Origin: Mesonia mobilis DSM 19841
Lineage (GTDB): Bacteria > Bacteroidota > Bacteroidia > Flavobacteriales > Flavobacteriaceae
Length of the DNA: 64,000 nt
Reading direction: 5' to 3'
Assembly (NCBI RefSeq): GCF_000423405.1
Contig: NZ_AUHX01000005.1
Coordinates: forward strand, 1 to 64,000
The first letter of the stretch is position 1; every line of letters begins with the position of its first letter. A program made the position numbers and the translations under genes. Below are positions 52,594 through 60,906 of the stretch, piece after piece. Below the pieces are notes generated by a model, which had not been told where the DNA came from, ran no database searches, and saw only the letters and a program-made list of their open reading frames with translations.

Positions 52594-53624
52594 AATTCAA
52601 TAGATCCGGAATGGATGGCTTTGGTAATCCCTTTTTTAAGCTTCGTCATAATTTTTCCGGCGAGCTGTGAGGAAGTTAAGGGAATAGTTGTTAAGGGTAA
52701 TTTCACTCCTCTTTCTTTTAGCAGTTGGAAAGCTATTTTCTTCTCTGGTGCAGGAAGCCGAAGAAGTTGTTTAAAATACCTTTCCGGATGTTTTAAAAAA
52801 GTATTTCGAGCTTGGTAGCTTTCCACATAATTTCTTCGGTATTGAAATTTCCGATCAAAAACTTCTTCTGCCGCTTTAAAAAATTGATCCCGATCGAAAC
52901 CTCGTTTCACTTCTTTCCCGTGAAGCATAGTCGTTGACGCTTTGTACCTACTCCCAGGAGAAAGACTATACCGATTAGATCGATCTTTTCGACTCACCAG
53001 CACGTGAATATGGCGCTGATCCCCTTCCTTGATCATTCCCTCCTCGATCATCTTCCCTTGCTGTTGATGCGGCGATTTTTGCTGAAGTTCCCGAATGCTT
53101 TGCTGTTTCGTTTGAATACTTCCTTCCATCTCCCCTTTTTTAATGAGTACCATCTCGTGTTGTAAACGAACAATTTTTTGAATATAAGGTCGATTTTCCC
53201 GAACAGCCCTATCGGTACCTTTATACCTACGCTGGTGTTCTAATTTTGCAAAATAGAGAATATCATCCTTAGTAATTTTACGTCCCTCTATTTCCCGATG
53301 AAAAGCCTTGGCATAGTTTTCCATAAGGCTTCGGGTATAAGCTTTTAAGGCGGAAGGCTTATCAGCGATATGTGCCAGTTCCCTCGCGCTGGGATTGATT
53401 GTGATCGAATAAAATTTAGGCTCTTTTTTCTTTAGTTTAGTCGTGTTTTCATCAATAGACGTTTTCACCTCTTCAGCAGAAATTTTATCATCATATGGAT
53501 CAAAAAACGCCTCCATTTCATTTTGGGTTTTCCCTTGATTTTCTTTTTCCAGATAGTCTACAAAATCACCGGCACTTTGCAGGTAATGACTACCGAGTTT
53601 CTGTGGTGTGATGGTGATATACAT
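52590..53624 (-). CDS. Relaxase MobB, DUF5712 family
   Basis: 344 residues. The HIHVLVSRKDR motif carries the paired His of a relaxase metal site, and Tyr residues near the N-terminus could act in nicking. The MYITITPQKLGSHYLQSAGDF start fits the Bacteroidota DUF5712/MobB family. It cuts oriT and leads the strand into the recipient. It overlaps the BfmA gene by 35 bp in another frame. Confidence 0.82.
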   Translation of the reverse strand: MYITITPQKLGSHYLQSAGDFVDYLEKENQGKTQNEMEAFFDPYDDKISAEEVKTSIDENTTKLKKKEPKFYSITINPSARELAHIADKPSALKAYTRSLMENYAKAFHREIEGRKITKDDILYFAKLEHQRRYKGTDRAVRENRPYIQKIVRLQHEMVLIKKGEMEGSIQTKQQSIRELQQKSPHQQQGKMIEEGMIKEGDQRHIHVLVSRKDRSNRYSLSPGSRYKASTTMLHGKEVKRGFDRDQFFKAAEEVFDRKFQYRRNYVESYQARNTFLKHPERYFKQLLRLPAPEKKIAFQLLKERGVKLPLTTIPLTSSQLAGKIMTKLKKGITKAIHSGSIEL

Positions 53625-54222
53625 ACTCTATTTTTTGCTGAATTTTCTCCCATTGTTTCGGGGTCATTTCCAAACGGAAATAATTCTTCCCTAATCCAGG
53701 TTTGATGTAGCGAACATTAGATGAAATAGCCGAATATAATTCATAAAGCATCTTACTTCTCTCCTGTTCACTATGATAGGCGATTTCCCAAGAGGAAACT
53801 TCCGGAACCTCCCGGCTTGGAGCTTCCTTTTCCACCTTTAATTCAGGAATTTCCTTACAGGAAGACGGGTTGAATAATTCTCTTTCCTGAATATCCGGGG
53901 TATTCTCATCGGTAGCCGCTACCTGTTCGAAAAGCAATTGAAGCATAGCCTGAGTAGGCTTGGTTTGCCTTTTTTCAATATCTTTAATAATAGCGATCAT
54001 TGCATTCATTCTTTTTTTTAACCTACGCTCCAAGGTATCCATATTATTCCCTAAAGATTCATAAGGAGAAAGCTGATGTATGTCAAAAAATCGAAGCATA
54101 GCCTGGAAACTATCACTATGAGAAGCCCCTAATTTCTTGGAGAAAATCCGGAACTGATCCGCCACCTCTTTTTTAAAATTAATCGCTGAAAACTTGTACT
54201 TTTTAAAAGGTTTAGGTTCCAT
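53590..54222 (-). CDS. BfmA/BtgA-type mobilization accessory protein
   Basis: 210 residues. The first 60 (FSAINFKKEVADQFRIFSKK) look like a ribbon-helix-helix or short DNA-binding domain; the middle is coiled coil, the end has a YFRLEMTPKQWEKIQQKIEY motif. It matches the BfmA/BtgA family, which binds oriT in Bacteroides elements. It is the first gene of the mob operon, right beside the candidate oriT. Confidence 0.82.
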   Translation of the reverse strand: MEPKPFKKYKFSAINFKKEVADQFRIFSKKLGASHSDSFQAMLRFFDIHQLSPYESLGNNMDTLERRLKKRMNAMIAIIKDIEKRQTKPTQAMLQLLFEQVAATDENTPDIQERELFNPSSCKEIPELKVEKEAPSREVPEVSSWEIAYHSEQERSKMLYELYSAISSNVRYIKPGLGKNYFRLEMTPKQWEKIQQKIEYVYHHHTTETR

Positions 54223-54551
54223 TTGCTGTAAAAATTACCCGATATTTAAGGCTCACGAAGGTATTTGCTGCAAAAACAGGCAAGTACACAATCTGACCAA
54301 TCACCGCACCCCCTATCCCTAGGCGATTTCAGAAAAAACATATCGCTATAACACCGCTCTGCGTGTTATCCTCTTGCTTTTCCTTTTCGTCCCCGTGGGG
54401 GACAAAAATTCAAACCTCCGGCAGTCACCGAAAACCACGAATTAAAACTTATTTATTTGGTCGTTCAGGAAAGTCAAATCAAAAAATAAAAGGACCAAAA
54501 CTTCTATCTCCCAATGCTTTAAATATACGAATTTCAGTCTATTAAACATTA
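54223..54551. other. Candidate oriT region
   Basis: A gene-free stretch upstream of the mob operon. It holds TAACAC-N8-GTGTTA (54349-54368) and the GC-rich hairpin GTCCCC-gtg-GGGGAC (54389-54403), the only strong G/C clusters in this AT-rich part. In Bacteroidota mobilizable elements the oriT commonly lies upstream of the first mob gene. A nick site cannot be read. A small frame at 54363-54545 inside it is not convincing. Confidence 0.45.
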
Positions 54552-54582
54552 AAAAAAGCCCTCATTAAATAAGGGCTTTTTT
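54552..54582. terminator. Bidirectional terminator
   Basis: GCCCT-cattaaata-AGGGC flanked by an A run before and a T run after (54552-54582). It lies between the candidate oriT and the small gene at 54598, and would stop transcription in both directions. Confidence 0.8.
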
Positions 54583-54597
54583 GTTGTTATTTAGCAA

Positions 54598-54795
54598 TTA
54601 CATCTTAAATACAAAATGATAAGTATATAGGTTTCGTATGGCTTCCTCTTCTAGGAGTTGGTCATAATTCACATGGTTTTTCTGAGCATAACTCATCAAT
54701 TCTTTACCATAACGTCGAAGCACTTCTTTTTTAGAAATTGAAATTAAGTGTTCCTGTGTTTCGCTATCGAGATTCGTATAATTTAAATAGATCAT
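54598..54795 (-). CDS. Small hypothetical protein
   Basis: 65 residues: MIYLNYTNLDSETQEHLISI, an RYGKELMSYAQKNHVNYDQLL helix, and a final LYTYHFVFKM. Not recognised. It follows the RadC-like gene after 15 bp, so it is probably co-transcribed. Similar short acidic proteins are common near ssb and radC in Bacteroidota elements, with no known function. Confidence 0.6.
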   Translation of the reverse strand: MIYLNYTNLDSETQEHLISISKKEVLRRYGKELMSYAQKNHVNYDQLLEEEAIRNLYTYHFVFKM

Positions 54796-54810
54796 AAACG
54801 AAATTTTAAT

Positions 54811-55260
54811 TTACAAAACTCCCTGATCGGCAAAACTGTAATACTCTTTTTTAGGAGTAATGATAAGATGATCAAGAACTTTGACATCCAATAACTCTCC
54901 CGCTTTGATAATCTTTTGCGTAAGCTGTCGATCAGCTTCACTAGGTTTTAAAGTACCGCTTGGGTGGTTATGTAAAAGTATGATCGCTGTAGACAAACTT
55001 TTTAATACAACGGCAAATAAGATTCTAAGATCTACTAAGGTTCCGGTAATTCCACCTTTTGAAACCTCGTAAATACCTTTGACGATATTTGAATTATTGA
55101 GCAATAGAATTTTAAAATGCTCCTGCATTTCGATATGATTTTGATCCCAATGTTCAAAAGCCAGCTTGGCAGCATCTTGCGAACATCCAATTTTAAAAGT
55201 GGTATTTATCGTTTGATTTCCGTGGTAGCTGATTTGAATTTCATTAACTTTGGTTTTCAT
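54811..55260 (-). CDS. RadC-like JAB domain protein
   Basis: 149 residues with the JAB/MPN metal site HNHPSGTLKPSEAD and the final LIITPKKEYYSFADQG. The N-terminal helix-hairpin-helix part of full RadC is missing, as in the mobile-element versions. It may act in DNA processing during transfer or antidefence; the real activity is unclear. Located between ssb and the small gene at 54598. Confidence 0.85.
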   Translation of the reverse strand: MKTKVNEIQISYHGNQTINTTFKIGCSQDAAKLAFEHWDQNHIEMQEHFKILLLNNSNIVKGIYEVSKGGITGTLVDLRILFAVVLKSLSTAIILLHNHPSGTLKPSEADRQLTQKIIKAGELLDVKVLDHLIITPKKEYYSFADQGVL

Positions 55261-55295
55261 GATACTTTTATTTTTTAAAAGGTTAACAATGAAAA

Positions 55296-55330
55296 AGAGG
55301 GCACAACTTTAGACGGATATGCCCTCTTTA
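55296..55330. terminator. Terminator between ssb and radC-like gene
   Basis: AGAGGGCA (55296-55303) and TGCCCTCT (55320-55327) form a perfect 8-bp stem with a 16-bp loop, flanked by A and T tracts. It lies 9 bp after the ssb stop. Confidence 0.7.
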
Positions 55331-55338
55331 CTCTTTAC

Positions 55339-55680
55339 TTATTCCGCAGCTTGATTTCCAAGAAATAAAATTTCCTGTACCACCACTTCGGTTACATATC
55401 TTTTTTCACCCGTTTGGGTTTCATAAGATCTGGAGGTCAATTTTCCCTGAATGGCAATTTCTTTTCCTTTACCGACATATTTTTCGATAAGATCCGCCTG
55501 ATTTCCCCAGGCGATCAGGTTGTGCCATTGGGTATCCTGCACTTTCTCACCATCCTTTTGGTAATATTCATTGGTTGCCATCGATAGACGAACCGCTTTT
55601 TTACCACTGTCAAAAGTGATGGTTTCCGGGGTGTTCCCCACATTTCCGATTAATTGAACTTGATTTTTGATCGTACTCAT
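55339..55680 (-). CDS. ssb: Single-stranded DNA-binding protein
   Basis: 113 residues consisting of the OB fold alone (NQVQLIGNVGNTPET, WHNLIAWGNQADLIEKYVGKGKEIAIQGKL). It ends shortly after the fold (FLGNQAAE) and lacks the linker and acidic DDDIPF-like tip that recruits host repair proteins in housekeeping SSB. Mobile-element SSBs of this form protect transferred single strands. A 40-codon frame precedes it. Confidence 0.9.
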   Translation of the reverse strand: MSTIKNQVQLIGNVGNTPETITFDSGKKAVRLSMATNEYYQKDGEKVQDTQWHNLIAWGNQADLIEKYVGKGKEIAIQGKLTSRSYETQTGEKRYVTEVVVQEILFLGNQAAE

Positions 55681-55684
55681 AACA

Positions 55685-55807
55685 TTAAAATTTAGATTCT
55701 ACCATTAGGGTAGAAAGGTTAAACATTGATTTACTTATTATATCTGAAGCGTTTTCCTTTTTGATTTTTACTTCGCTTCCGATGATGTTGTTTTGAAATG
55801 ATTTCAT
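55685..55807 (-). CDS. Possible 40-residue peptide upstream of ssb
   Basis: Minus strand from ATG 55807 to TAA 55685: MKSFQNNIIGSEVKIKKENA then SDIISKSMFNLSTLMVESKF. The stop lies 4 bp before the ssb start codon, a spacing usual for operon genes. It begins inside the left arm of the long palindrome, and an inverted copy of the DNA on the right arm can encode a related short run. It may be a leader peptide or chance. Confidence 0.4.
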   Translation of the reverse strand: MKSFQNNIIGSEVKIKKENASDIISKSMFNLSTLMVESKF

Positions 55808-56046
55808 AATGCTATTTTTTTTGATTTACTTCCCATAGAGCTGTGAGCTGTTTCCTTTTTTGATGCTGATACGTTTTCAGGAATTGGAATTAGGGAAGAT
55901 GTATAAAAAGGAAGAATGACTGGCTTATGCCATCTGGACTAACTTCCAATTACTGGTATTTTGCATAGTAAAAAAGGGAGGGACAGTGAGCAGCTGGGAA
56001 GTCAACAAAAACCATTGAAATTGAAAAACAACCGGAAGCGAAGTAA
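55768..56046. repeat. Long imperfect palindrome (~280 bp)
   Basis: The outermost 14 bp are perfect: TTACTTCGCTTCCG (55768-55781) and its complement (56033-56046). Inside, in nested order, ACTTCCCA..GCTG faces CAGCTGGGAAGT, TTCCTTTTTTGAT faces a TAAAAAAGGGAG run, and AATTGGAATTAG faces CTAACTTCCAATT; TGGC-ttat-GCCA forms the tip. The two arms are diverged inverted copies of ~115-130 bp. It could be a replication or single-strand origin, a structured RNA, or two opposed copies of a gene leader. Confidence 0.7.
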
Positions 56047-56764
56047 ATGGATGAAATTGAGACTATATAAATATTTTAAAAGTAAAAATTAACATTCGTA
56101 TGTATAATCAGGGGTTCAAAAAATGTGAGATCAAATCAAATTGAGCTTATTATATGTTATCCATTAATGTAAATCGCTCTTCACAATATTACTTATATAT
56201 AATTATGTATTATTTTTTTCGGTATAAAGAACCGCATAAGCTTTATAAATCAGAATAAGAGTAAAAAAATTAATGCTAGCCCCTAAATTATTATTACACA
56301 AGACATCTTAAAGAATATTATTTATTATCATTTAAAGTGATGATATTATTTGAACTTAGGAAAGATTTACTCTTATCAAGAAATTTTTAAAAAAGCACAC
56401 GATAAATTGTTCATCGATGATAAGATTTAATAATAAAGCATTGTGGATTGATTTTAGACTTATTCTTATAAAACCTAAAATTCTTTGTATGCGCTCTGGA
56501 TAGTAATTATTACACTGATATAGAAACAGTAAAGTTAAAAAGTAATATCTTTGTAGTCTTTGAAAGTCCTTATCTAATTATTATAACAACCATTACCCCA
56601 AATCTTAATTCAAATAGCTAAGTCCTATTAAATTATAAGTTATATTATAGTATATTAGGAATATACGATATTACCAAAGATCAATAGAGATATAATTGAC
56701 CATGCCGTACAAGTAATATATAGTACTCAAAGAATGAAGAAATTTTTAAACAAATTCCACCTTT
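56047..56764. other. AT-rich stretch without recognisable gene
   Basis: About 720 bp between the palindrome and the end of integrase 2. Only very short frames occur on either strand, none with a sensible protein. It is strongly AT-rich. It may hold part of the origin or recombination region; I see nothing else in it. Confidence 0.5.
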
Positions 56765-58102
56765 TTAAAAATTTATTACTTCATCAAGTGCATCATCTGC
56801 ATCTCTATGAATAAAATTGGCTTGATAATTCAAAGTAGTCTTTAAATCACTATGGCGATAGAGCTTTTGTAGCATTAAAGGATGAATACGATCACCAGCT
56901 ATATTACCGAAGCTATGCCTAGCGATGTGATTAGATAAGTTTTTTTCAATCTCACATTCCTTGGCAATTTGTTTTAGGCATTTATTAAAGACCTTAGTAA
57001 CACTTTTTGTTCTTATATAGATTTGTTCAGCATCATTGGCATCCGTATTTCTAAGGAACGGAAAGACATAACCTTTATTAAGTTTTTTCTCTTTTTTATA
57101 GTATTCTAAAATTTTTTTTGCTTTCGCAGGAATTTTAAGGCTGAGTGCTTTTTCATTTTTATTCATTATATAATAAAGTCGATTATCCTTAAAATCCGAC
57201 CATTTTATTTTGACAACATCAGAAATACGAATCCCTGCAAAATAAAAAGAAAATAGCCATACATTATGAGTGTGCCAAATAGAACTATTTTCCTCCAACT
57301 TCAGTTTTTCTATTTTTTCAATTTCTTCTGTGCTTAATCCTATTTTATTACCAGAACCAATTCTAATTTTCTCTTTATCACCAGCAAAAGGGTAAAATTT
57401 TCGCTCAATAATTCCTTCCTTAATGGCTAAATTGAAAAGAGTTCTAATCAAAATAAGTTGATTAGTAATAGTTCTGGTTTTTTGCCCTAAGTAAGAATGA
57501 CAAAATGTTTTATATTTATTAATGAAAACTTCATCAATATCCCGAAACGCTAGAACCTTACTATTTTTGAAATGATCTACACCATCTAACCAACTATATT
57601 TGTTAAGCCTTGCCTCACTAATTCGGTGCAAGCGACGCTCATTTATTGATTTAATAACGGCTGATTTACTTTTAATCCTTTTTAGATTTAAAAATTCCTC
57701 CAGGTTATAGAGAATAGATAATTCAGCTTTAGCGACGGAAAATGTTCCTCTTTCATATTTTTCCATTATACGCTCTGCGGCTAGCTCAAAAAAAGATTTT
57801 TGTCCGTAGGTTCCTTTTAATTTTTGCTTTACCTGTTTCGGGCTAACCTGATCTTTAGATTCAAAAAATATGTCATTCACTTCACTCAATTTCTTCATTA
57901 AAAAATTGTTCAACTTTTGTGAATTTGGATGGCTTCTTTTCGCTTTTCCTGCTTTTTCATCCCAATCTTTTTCGAAAACATATTGACCAATCCACTTATA
58001 ATTAGTTTTGTAATTTTCAGAAATTCTCAATGCAAGAGGAATTCTTCCATCTTTTCTTATCTTATTTTTCCGCAAAACAATTTTTATATTAGACATACTC
58101 AA
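56765..58102 (-). CDS. Tyrosine recombinase/integrase 2
   Basis: 445 residues of the same family as integrase 1. It has an arm-binding domain (MSNIKIVLRKNKIRKDGRIP), core-binding domain and catalytic domain with FAGIRISDVV (Arg), NHIARHSFG, LYRHSDLKTT and the Tyr of LNYQ. It is 41 residues longer than integrase 1, mainly through a middle insertion (about 135-175, around RIKSKSAVIKSINERRLHRI). It lies beside the tRNA fragment at 58280, so it is the best candidate for having integrated the element there. Confidence 0.93.
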   Translation of the reverse strand: MSMSNIKIVLRKNKIRKDGRIPLALRISENYKTNYKWIGQYVFEKDWDEKAGKAKRSHPNSQKLNNFLMKKLSEVNDIFFESKDQVSPKQVKQKLKGTYGQKSFFELAAERIMEKYERGTFSVAKAELSILYNLEEFLNLKRIKSKSAVIKSINERRLHRISEARLNKYSWLDGVDHFKNSKVLAFRDIDEVFINKYKTFCHSYLGQKTRTITNQLILIRTLFNLAIKEGIIERKFYPFAGDKEKIRIGSGNKIGLSTEEIEKIEKLKLEENSSIWHTHNVWLFSFYFAGIRISDVVKIKWSDFKDNRLYYIMNKNEKALSLKIPAKAKKILEYYKKEKKLNKGYVFPFLRNTDANDAEQIYIRTKSVTKVFNKCLKQIAKECEIEKNLSNHIARHSFGNIAGDRIHPLMLQKLYRHSDLKTTLNYQANFIHRDADDALDEVINF

Positions 58103-58145
58103 TTAATTAGAATTACATAAATATAAATAATTAGTTTAAAAAAGG

Positions 58146-58173
58146 GTACAAAATGGGTACAGAATAGGTACAG
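58146..58173 (-). repeat. TGTACC iterons upstream of integrase 2
   Basis: Three GGTACA (TGTACC on minus) hexamers start at 58146, 58157 and 58168, exactly 11 bp apart, between integrase 2 and the tRNA fragment. Same hexamer, spacing and orientation as before integrase 1 (497-604). Likely arm-type binding sites. Confidence 0.55.
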
Positions 58174-58279
58174 AATAATTTGATTTTAACATTATTTAAA
58201 TAAAACCATAAAACATATAATTAACTGATAATCATACAATTTAATATATTTTACATTGTTTTATATAGCTATTTGAGTA

Positions 58280-58323
58280 GGTTCATAACCCGGAGGTCCC
58301 GAGTTCAAATCTCGGTCTCGCTA
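58280..58323 (+). tRNA. 3' half of a tRNA with CAU anticodon (attachment-site remnant)
   Basis: The sequence has an anticodon loop TTCATAA with the 3' stem CCCGG, variable loop AGGTC, T-arm CCGAG-TTCAAAT-CTCGG and acceptor 3' strand TCTCGCT plus A, with no encoded CCA. The 5' half (acceptor, D-arm, 5' anticodon stem) is missing: the upstream DNA is integrase-linked and AT-rich and has no AGCGAGA. This is the expected scar when an element integrates into a tRNA 3' end. The anticodon CAU and CCC stem suit a Met/fMet-type tRNA, but Ile(CAU) cannot be excluded. Confidence 0.7.
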
Positions 58324-58327
58324 CAAC

Positions 58328-58360
58328 AAAAAACCACTCTAAATTTAGAGTGGTTTTTTT
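58328..58360 (+). terminator. tRNA terminator
   Basis: Perfect palindrome AACCACTCTAAA/TTTAGAGTGGTT followed by a T run, 5 bp after the tRNA end. It terminates transcription of the tRNA, and in the other direction may serve the convergent gene at 58383. Confidence 0.85.
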
Positions 58361-58382
58361 ATGCTTCTATTTTAAAAATCAA

Positions 58383-59378
58383 TCAATTACTTACTACCCT
58401 ATTTTCTGTTTCTTTACCAGCCTGAAAATCTAAAATATTCTGAAAAGTGACCTTGGCAATTTCCTGCAAAGCTTCTTTGGTTAAAAAACCTTGATGTGAG
58501 GTGATCAAAACATTCGGAAATGAAATTAATCTAGCGATTTGATCATCCTGAATTATATTTTCTGAAAGGTCTCTAAAAAATAAATGCTCTTCTTGCTCAT
58601 AAACATCGATCCCTAAATAACCCAATTTTCCTTCTTTTAGAGCTTCGATCGCATCGCCGGTATGTATTAATGCTCCACGACTCGTATTTATAAGCATACA
58701 GCCGTTTTTAAGATTTTGTAAACTGGTAGCATCAATTAAGTATTTGGTTTCGGGAGTTAATGGGCAATGCAACGAAATAATATCTGAATTTTCCAACAAA
58801 TATTCTAAATCTACATACTTTACGCCCATAGCTTTTACCGTTTCGTTTTCATATTTATCGTAAGCTAAGATCGAATCGGTGAAACCTTGCATAATTTTAC
58901 AAAAAGAAGCCCCAATTTTCCCGGTGCCGATCACACCGATCGTTTTATGTTGAAGATTGAATCCTTGTAATCTTTCTAACGAAAAATTACCATCGCGTAC
59001 GCGATTATAAGCTTTGTGTGTTTTTCTGTTTAATGTTAGAATAAGTGCTAAAGCGTGTTCTGCAACAGCTTGCGGAGAATACGCCGGAACACGATAAACT
59101 TTCATATTTAATTTTTCAGCAGCTTCAATATTTACGTTATTAAAACCGGCGCAACGTAAAACGATCAGCTTCACTCCTACTGCTGCTAATTGCTGAAGGG
59201 TTTCTTCCTCTAATTTATCGTTCACAAAAACGCAAACCCCATCATAACCTCTTGCAAGGGCAACGGTATCTATACTTAATGAAGCTGAAAAATATTTAAA
59301 ATGAATTTCCTGCTGATCCTGATAGGTTTCAAAAAACTCTTTATCGTAAGATTTGGTACTAAAAAAGGCAATTTTCAT
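58383..59378 (-). CDS. 2-hydroxyacid (D-lactate) dehydrogenase
   Basis: 331 residues of the D-isomer 2-hydroxyacid dehydrogenase family: TIGVIGTGKIGASFCKI (NAD-binding), HCPLTPETKYLID, NTSRGALIHTGDAIEAL and the catalytic His in LITSHQGFLTKEAL. It fits the LdhA type (starts KIAFFSTKSYDKEFF). It interconverts D-lactate and pyruvate with NADH. First gene of the ordinary chromosome right of the insertion. Confidence 0.9.
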   Translation of the reverse strand: MKIAFFSTKSYDKEFFETYQDQQEIHFKYFSASLSIDTVALARGYDGVCVFVNDKLEEETLQQLAAVGVKLIVLRCAGFNNVNIEAAEKLNMKVYRVPAYSPQAVAEHALALILTLNRKTHKAYNRVRDGNFSLERLQGFNLQHKTIGVIGTGKIGASFCKIMQGFTDSILAYDKYENETVKAMGVKYVDLEYLLENSDIISLHCPLTPETKYLIDATSLQNLKNGCMLINTSRGALIHTGDAIEALKEGKLGYLGIDVYEQEEHLFFRDLSENIIQDDQIARLISFPNVLITSHQGFLTKEALQEIAKVTFQNILDFQAGKETENRVVSN

Positions 59379-59437
59379 AAGCTTAAATGAGTTTTAATCA
59401 CTTAAAATTATAAAAATTGCCTTTAGAGAGTTATGAT

Positions 59438-60808
59438 TTATCTCAGTTTCTCAATAATTTTATCGAGAGAAATAGTTTCTTGCTCACCGCTTGCCATATG
59501 TTTGATCGTATATTGTTCTGCTTCTATTTCTTGAGTTCCTGCTAAAACTACAAACGGAATATTACGACGATTGGCATGCGTCATTTGTTTTTTCATTTTT
59601 GCGCTATCTGGGTAAACTTCTGCGTTGATCCCGGCACCGCGTAAAGCTCTCACGGCTTTCATCGCGTACAACGCTTCTTTTTCACCAAAATTAATGAAAA
59701 TGATCTTCGTGTTCTCTTCAACCGCTTCGGGGAAAAGATCTAATTCTTCCAGCACCAAATAAATTCGGTCTAAACCAAAAGAGATCCCAATCCCGCTCAT
59801 ATTTTTCAATCCAAAAATACCGGTAAGATCGTCGTAACGACCACCACCACCAATCGATCCCATTTTCACACCTTCTGGAGCAGAGATTTCAAAAATTGCT
59901 CCCGTGTAATAATTGAGTCCGCGCGCTAAGGTTACATCTAAATCTAGCGTGGCGGTTTTTAATGGCATTTCTGCAATGGCTCGTTGTATAAATTCTAATT
60001 CTTCAATTCCTTTTTTACCGATTTCTGAAGTAAAAAGAATAGATTTAAGTCCGTTGATCTTTGCTGAAAAATCTCCGTTTAATTCAAAAATAGGATCTAT
60101 TTTTTCGATGGCTGCTTCAGCAATTCCTTTTTCTTTCATTTCTTTTATCACGCCATCTTTCCCGATTTTATCGAGTTTATCTAGCGCTATAGTAAAATCG
60201 ATGAGCTTATCACTTTCACCGATTACTTCAGCAAAACCAGAAAGAATTTTTCGATTATTCAACTTAATCGTGACTCCGCTTAATTTTAAAGCCGTAAAAA
60301 CCGAATCGTACAATTGCACAAATTCTACTTCTTGCCAAAGGCTATCGCTACCAACCACATCGGCATCACACTGGTAAAATTCTCTAAATCTTCCTTTTTG
60401 CGGACGATCGGCACGCCAAACAGGCTGAATTTGATAGCGTTTGAACGGAAATTCAACTTCATTTTGATGTTGCACCACATAACGCGCAAACGGAACGGTC
60501 AAATCATAACGAAGTGCTTTTTCTGAAATTTTTGAAGTGATCTTTAAGCTATCTTTTTCAGCATATAAATCATCTTTTACTTTACTTAAAAAATCACCAC
60601 TATTCAATATTTTAAAAATAAGTCGGTCACCTTCTTCTCCATATTTCCCCATTAAGGTCGAAGAATTTTCAAAACTTGGCGTTTCGATAGGTTGAAAGCC
60701 AAAATGCTGAAATTGCTTTTTAATGGTTGAAATAATATAGTTTCTACGATTTACTTCTTCCGGAGAAAAATCTCGGGTTCCTTTTGGGATACTTGGTTTT
60801 TGTGCCAT
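59438..60808 (-). CDS. hisS: Histidyl-tRNA synthetase
   Basis: 456 residues, class II synthetase: motif 1 ([18 protein letters not shown]), motif 2 ([25 protein letters not shown]), histidine-specific [14 protein letters not shown] and motif 3 ([13 protein letters not shown]), then the anticodon domain. It charges tRNA-His. A TATCTTTG -7 box occurs about 18 bp upstream of the ATG. Housekeeping, complete. Confidence 0.96.
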   Translation of the reverse strand: MAQKPSIPKGTRDFSPEEVNRRNYIISTIKKQFQHFGFQPIETPSFENSSTLMGKYGEEGDRLIFKILNSGDFLSKVKDDLYAEKDSLKITSKISEKALRYDLTVPFARYVVQHQNEVEFPFKRYQIQPVWRADRPQKGRFREFYQCDADVVGSDSLWQEVEFVQLYDSVFTALKLSGVTIKLNNRKILSGFAEVIGESDKLIDFTIALDKLDKIGKDGVIKEMKEKGIAEAAIEKIDPIFELNGDFSAKINGLKSILFTSEIGKKGIEELEFIQRAIAEMPLKTATLDLDVTLARGLNYYTGAIFEISAPEGVKMGSIGGGGRYDDLTGIFGLKNMSGIGISFGLDRIYLVLEELDLFPEAVEENTKIIFINFGEKEALYAMKAVRALRGAGINAEVYPDSAKMKKQMTHANRRNIPFVVLAGTQEIEAEQYTIKHMASGEQETISLDKIIEKLR

Positions 60809-60906
60809 AACTTTATTTGAAAGTGCAAAGATAATTAAAGAAAATACAAATTATAAGTAACTTTTAGGCTTCTCGATAGTCTTATTAGTAATTGTAACTA
60901 AAATTT

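Noticed and set aside
54363-54545. Plus-strand 60-codon frame in the candidate oriT
   Set aside because: It spans GC hairpins and has no motif; its end lies in the terminator region. More likely non-coding.
46792-58102. A full self-transmissible conjugative element
   Set aside because: Only relaxase, coupling protein and accessory mobilization genes are seen; no mating-pore (tra/vir) genes are in the window.
58200-58323. A complete tRNA gene
   Set aside because: No D-arm, 5' anticodon stem or 5' acceptor matching TCTCGCT can be found upstream; only the 3' half is present.
59913-60377. Plus-strand 154-codon frame inside hisS
   Set aside because: Antisense to a complete histidyl-tRNA synthetase with all class II motifs.
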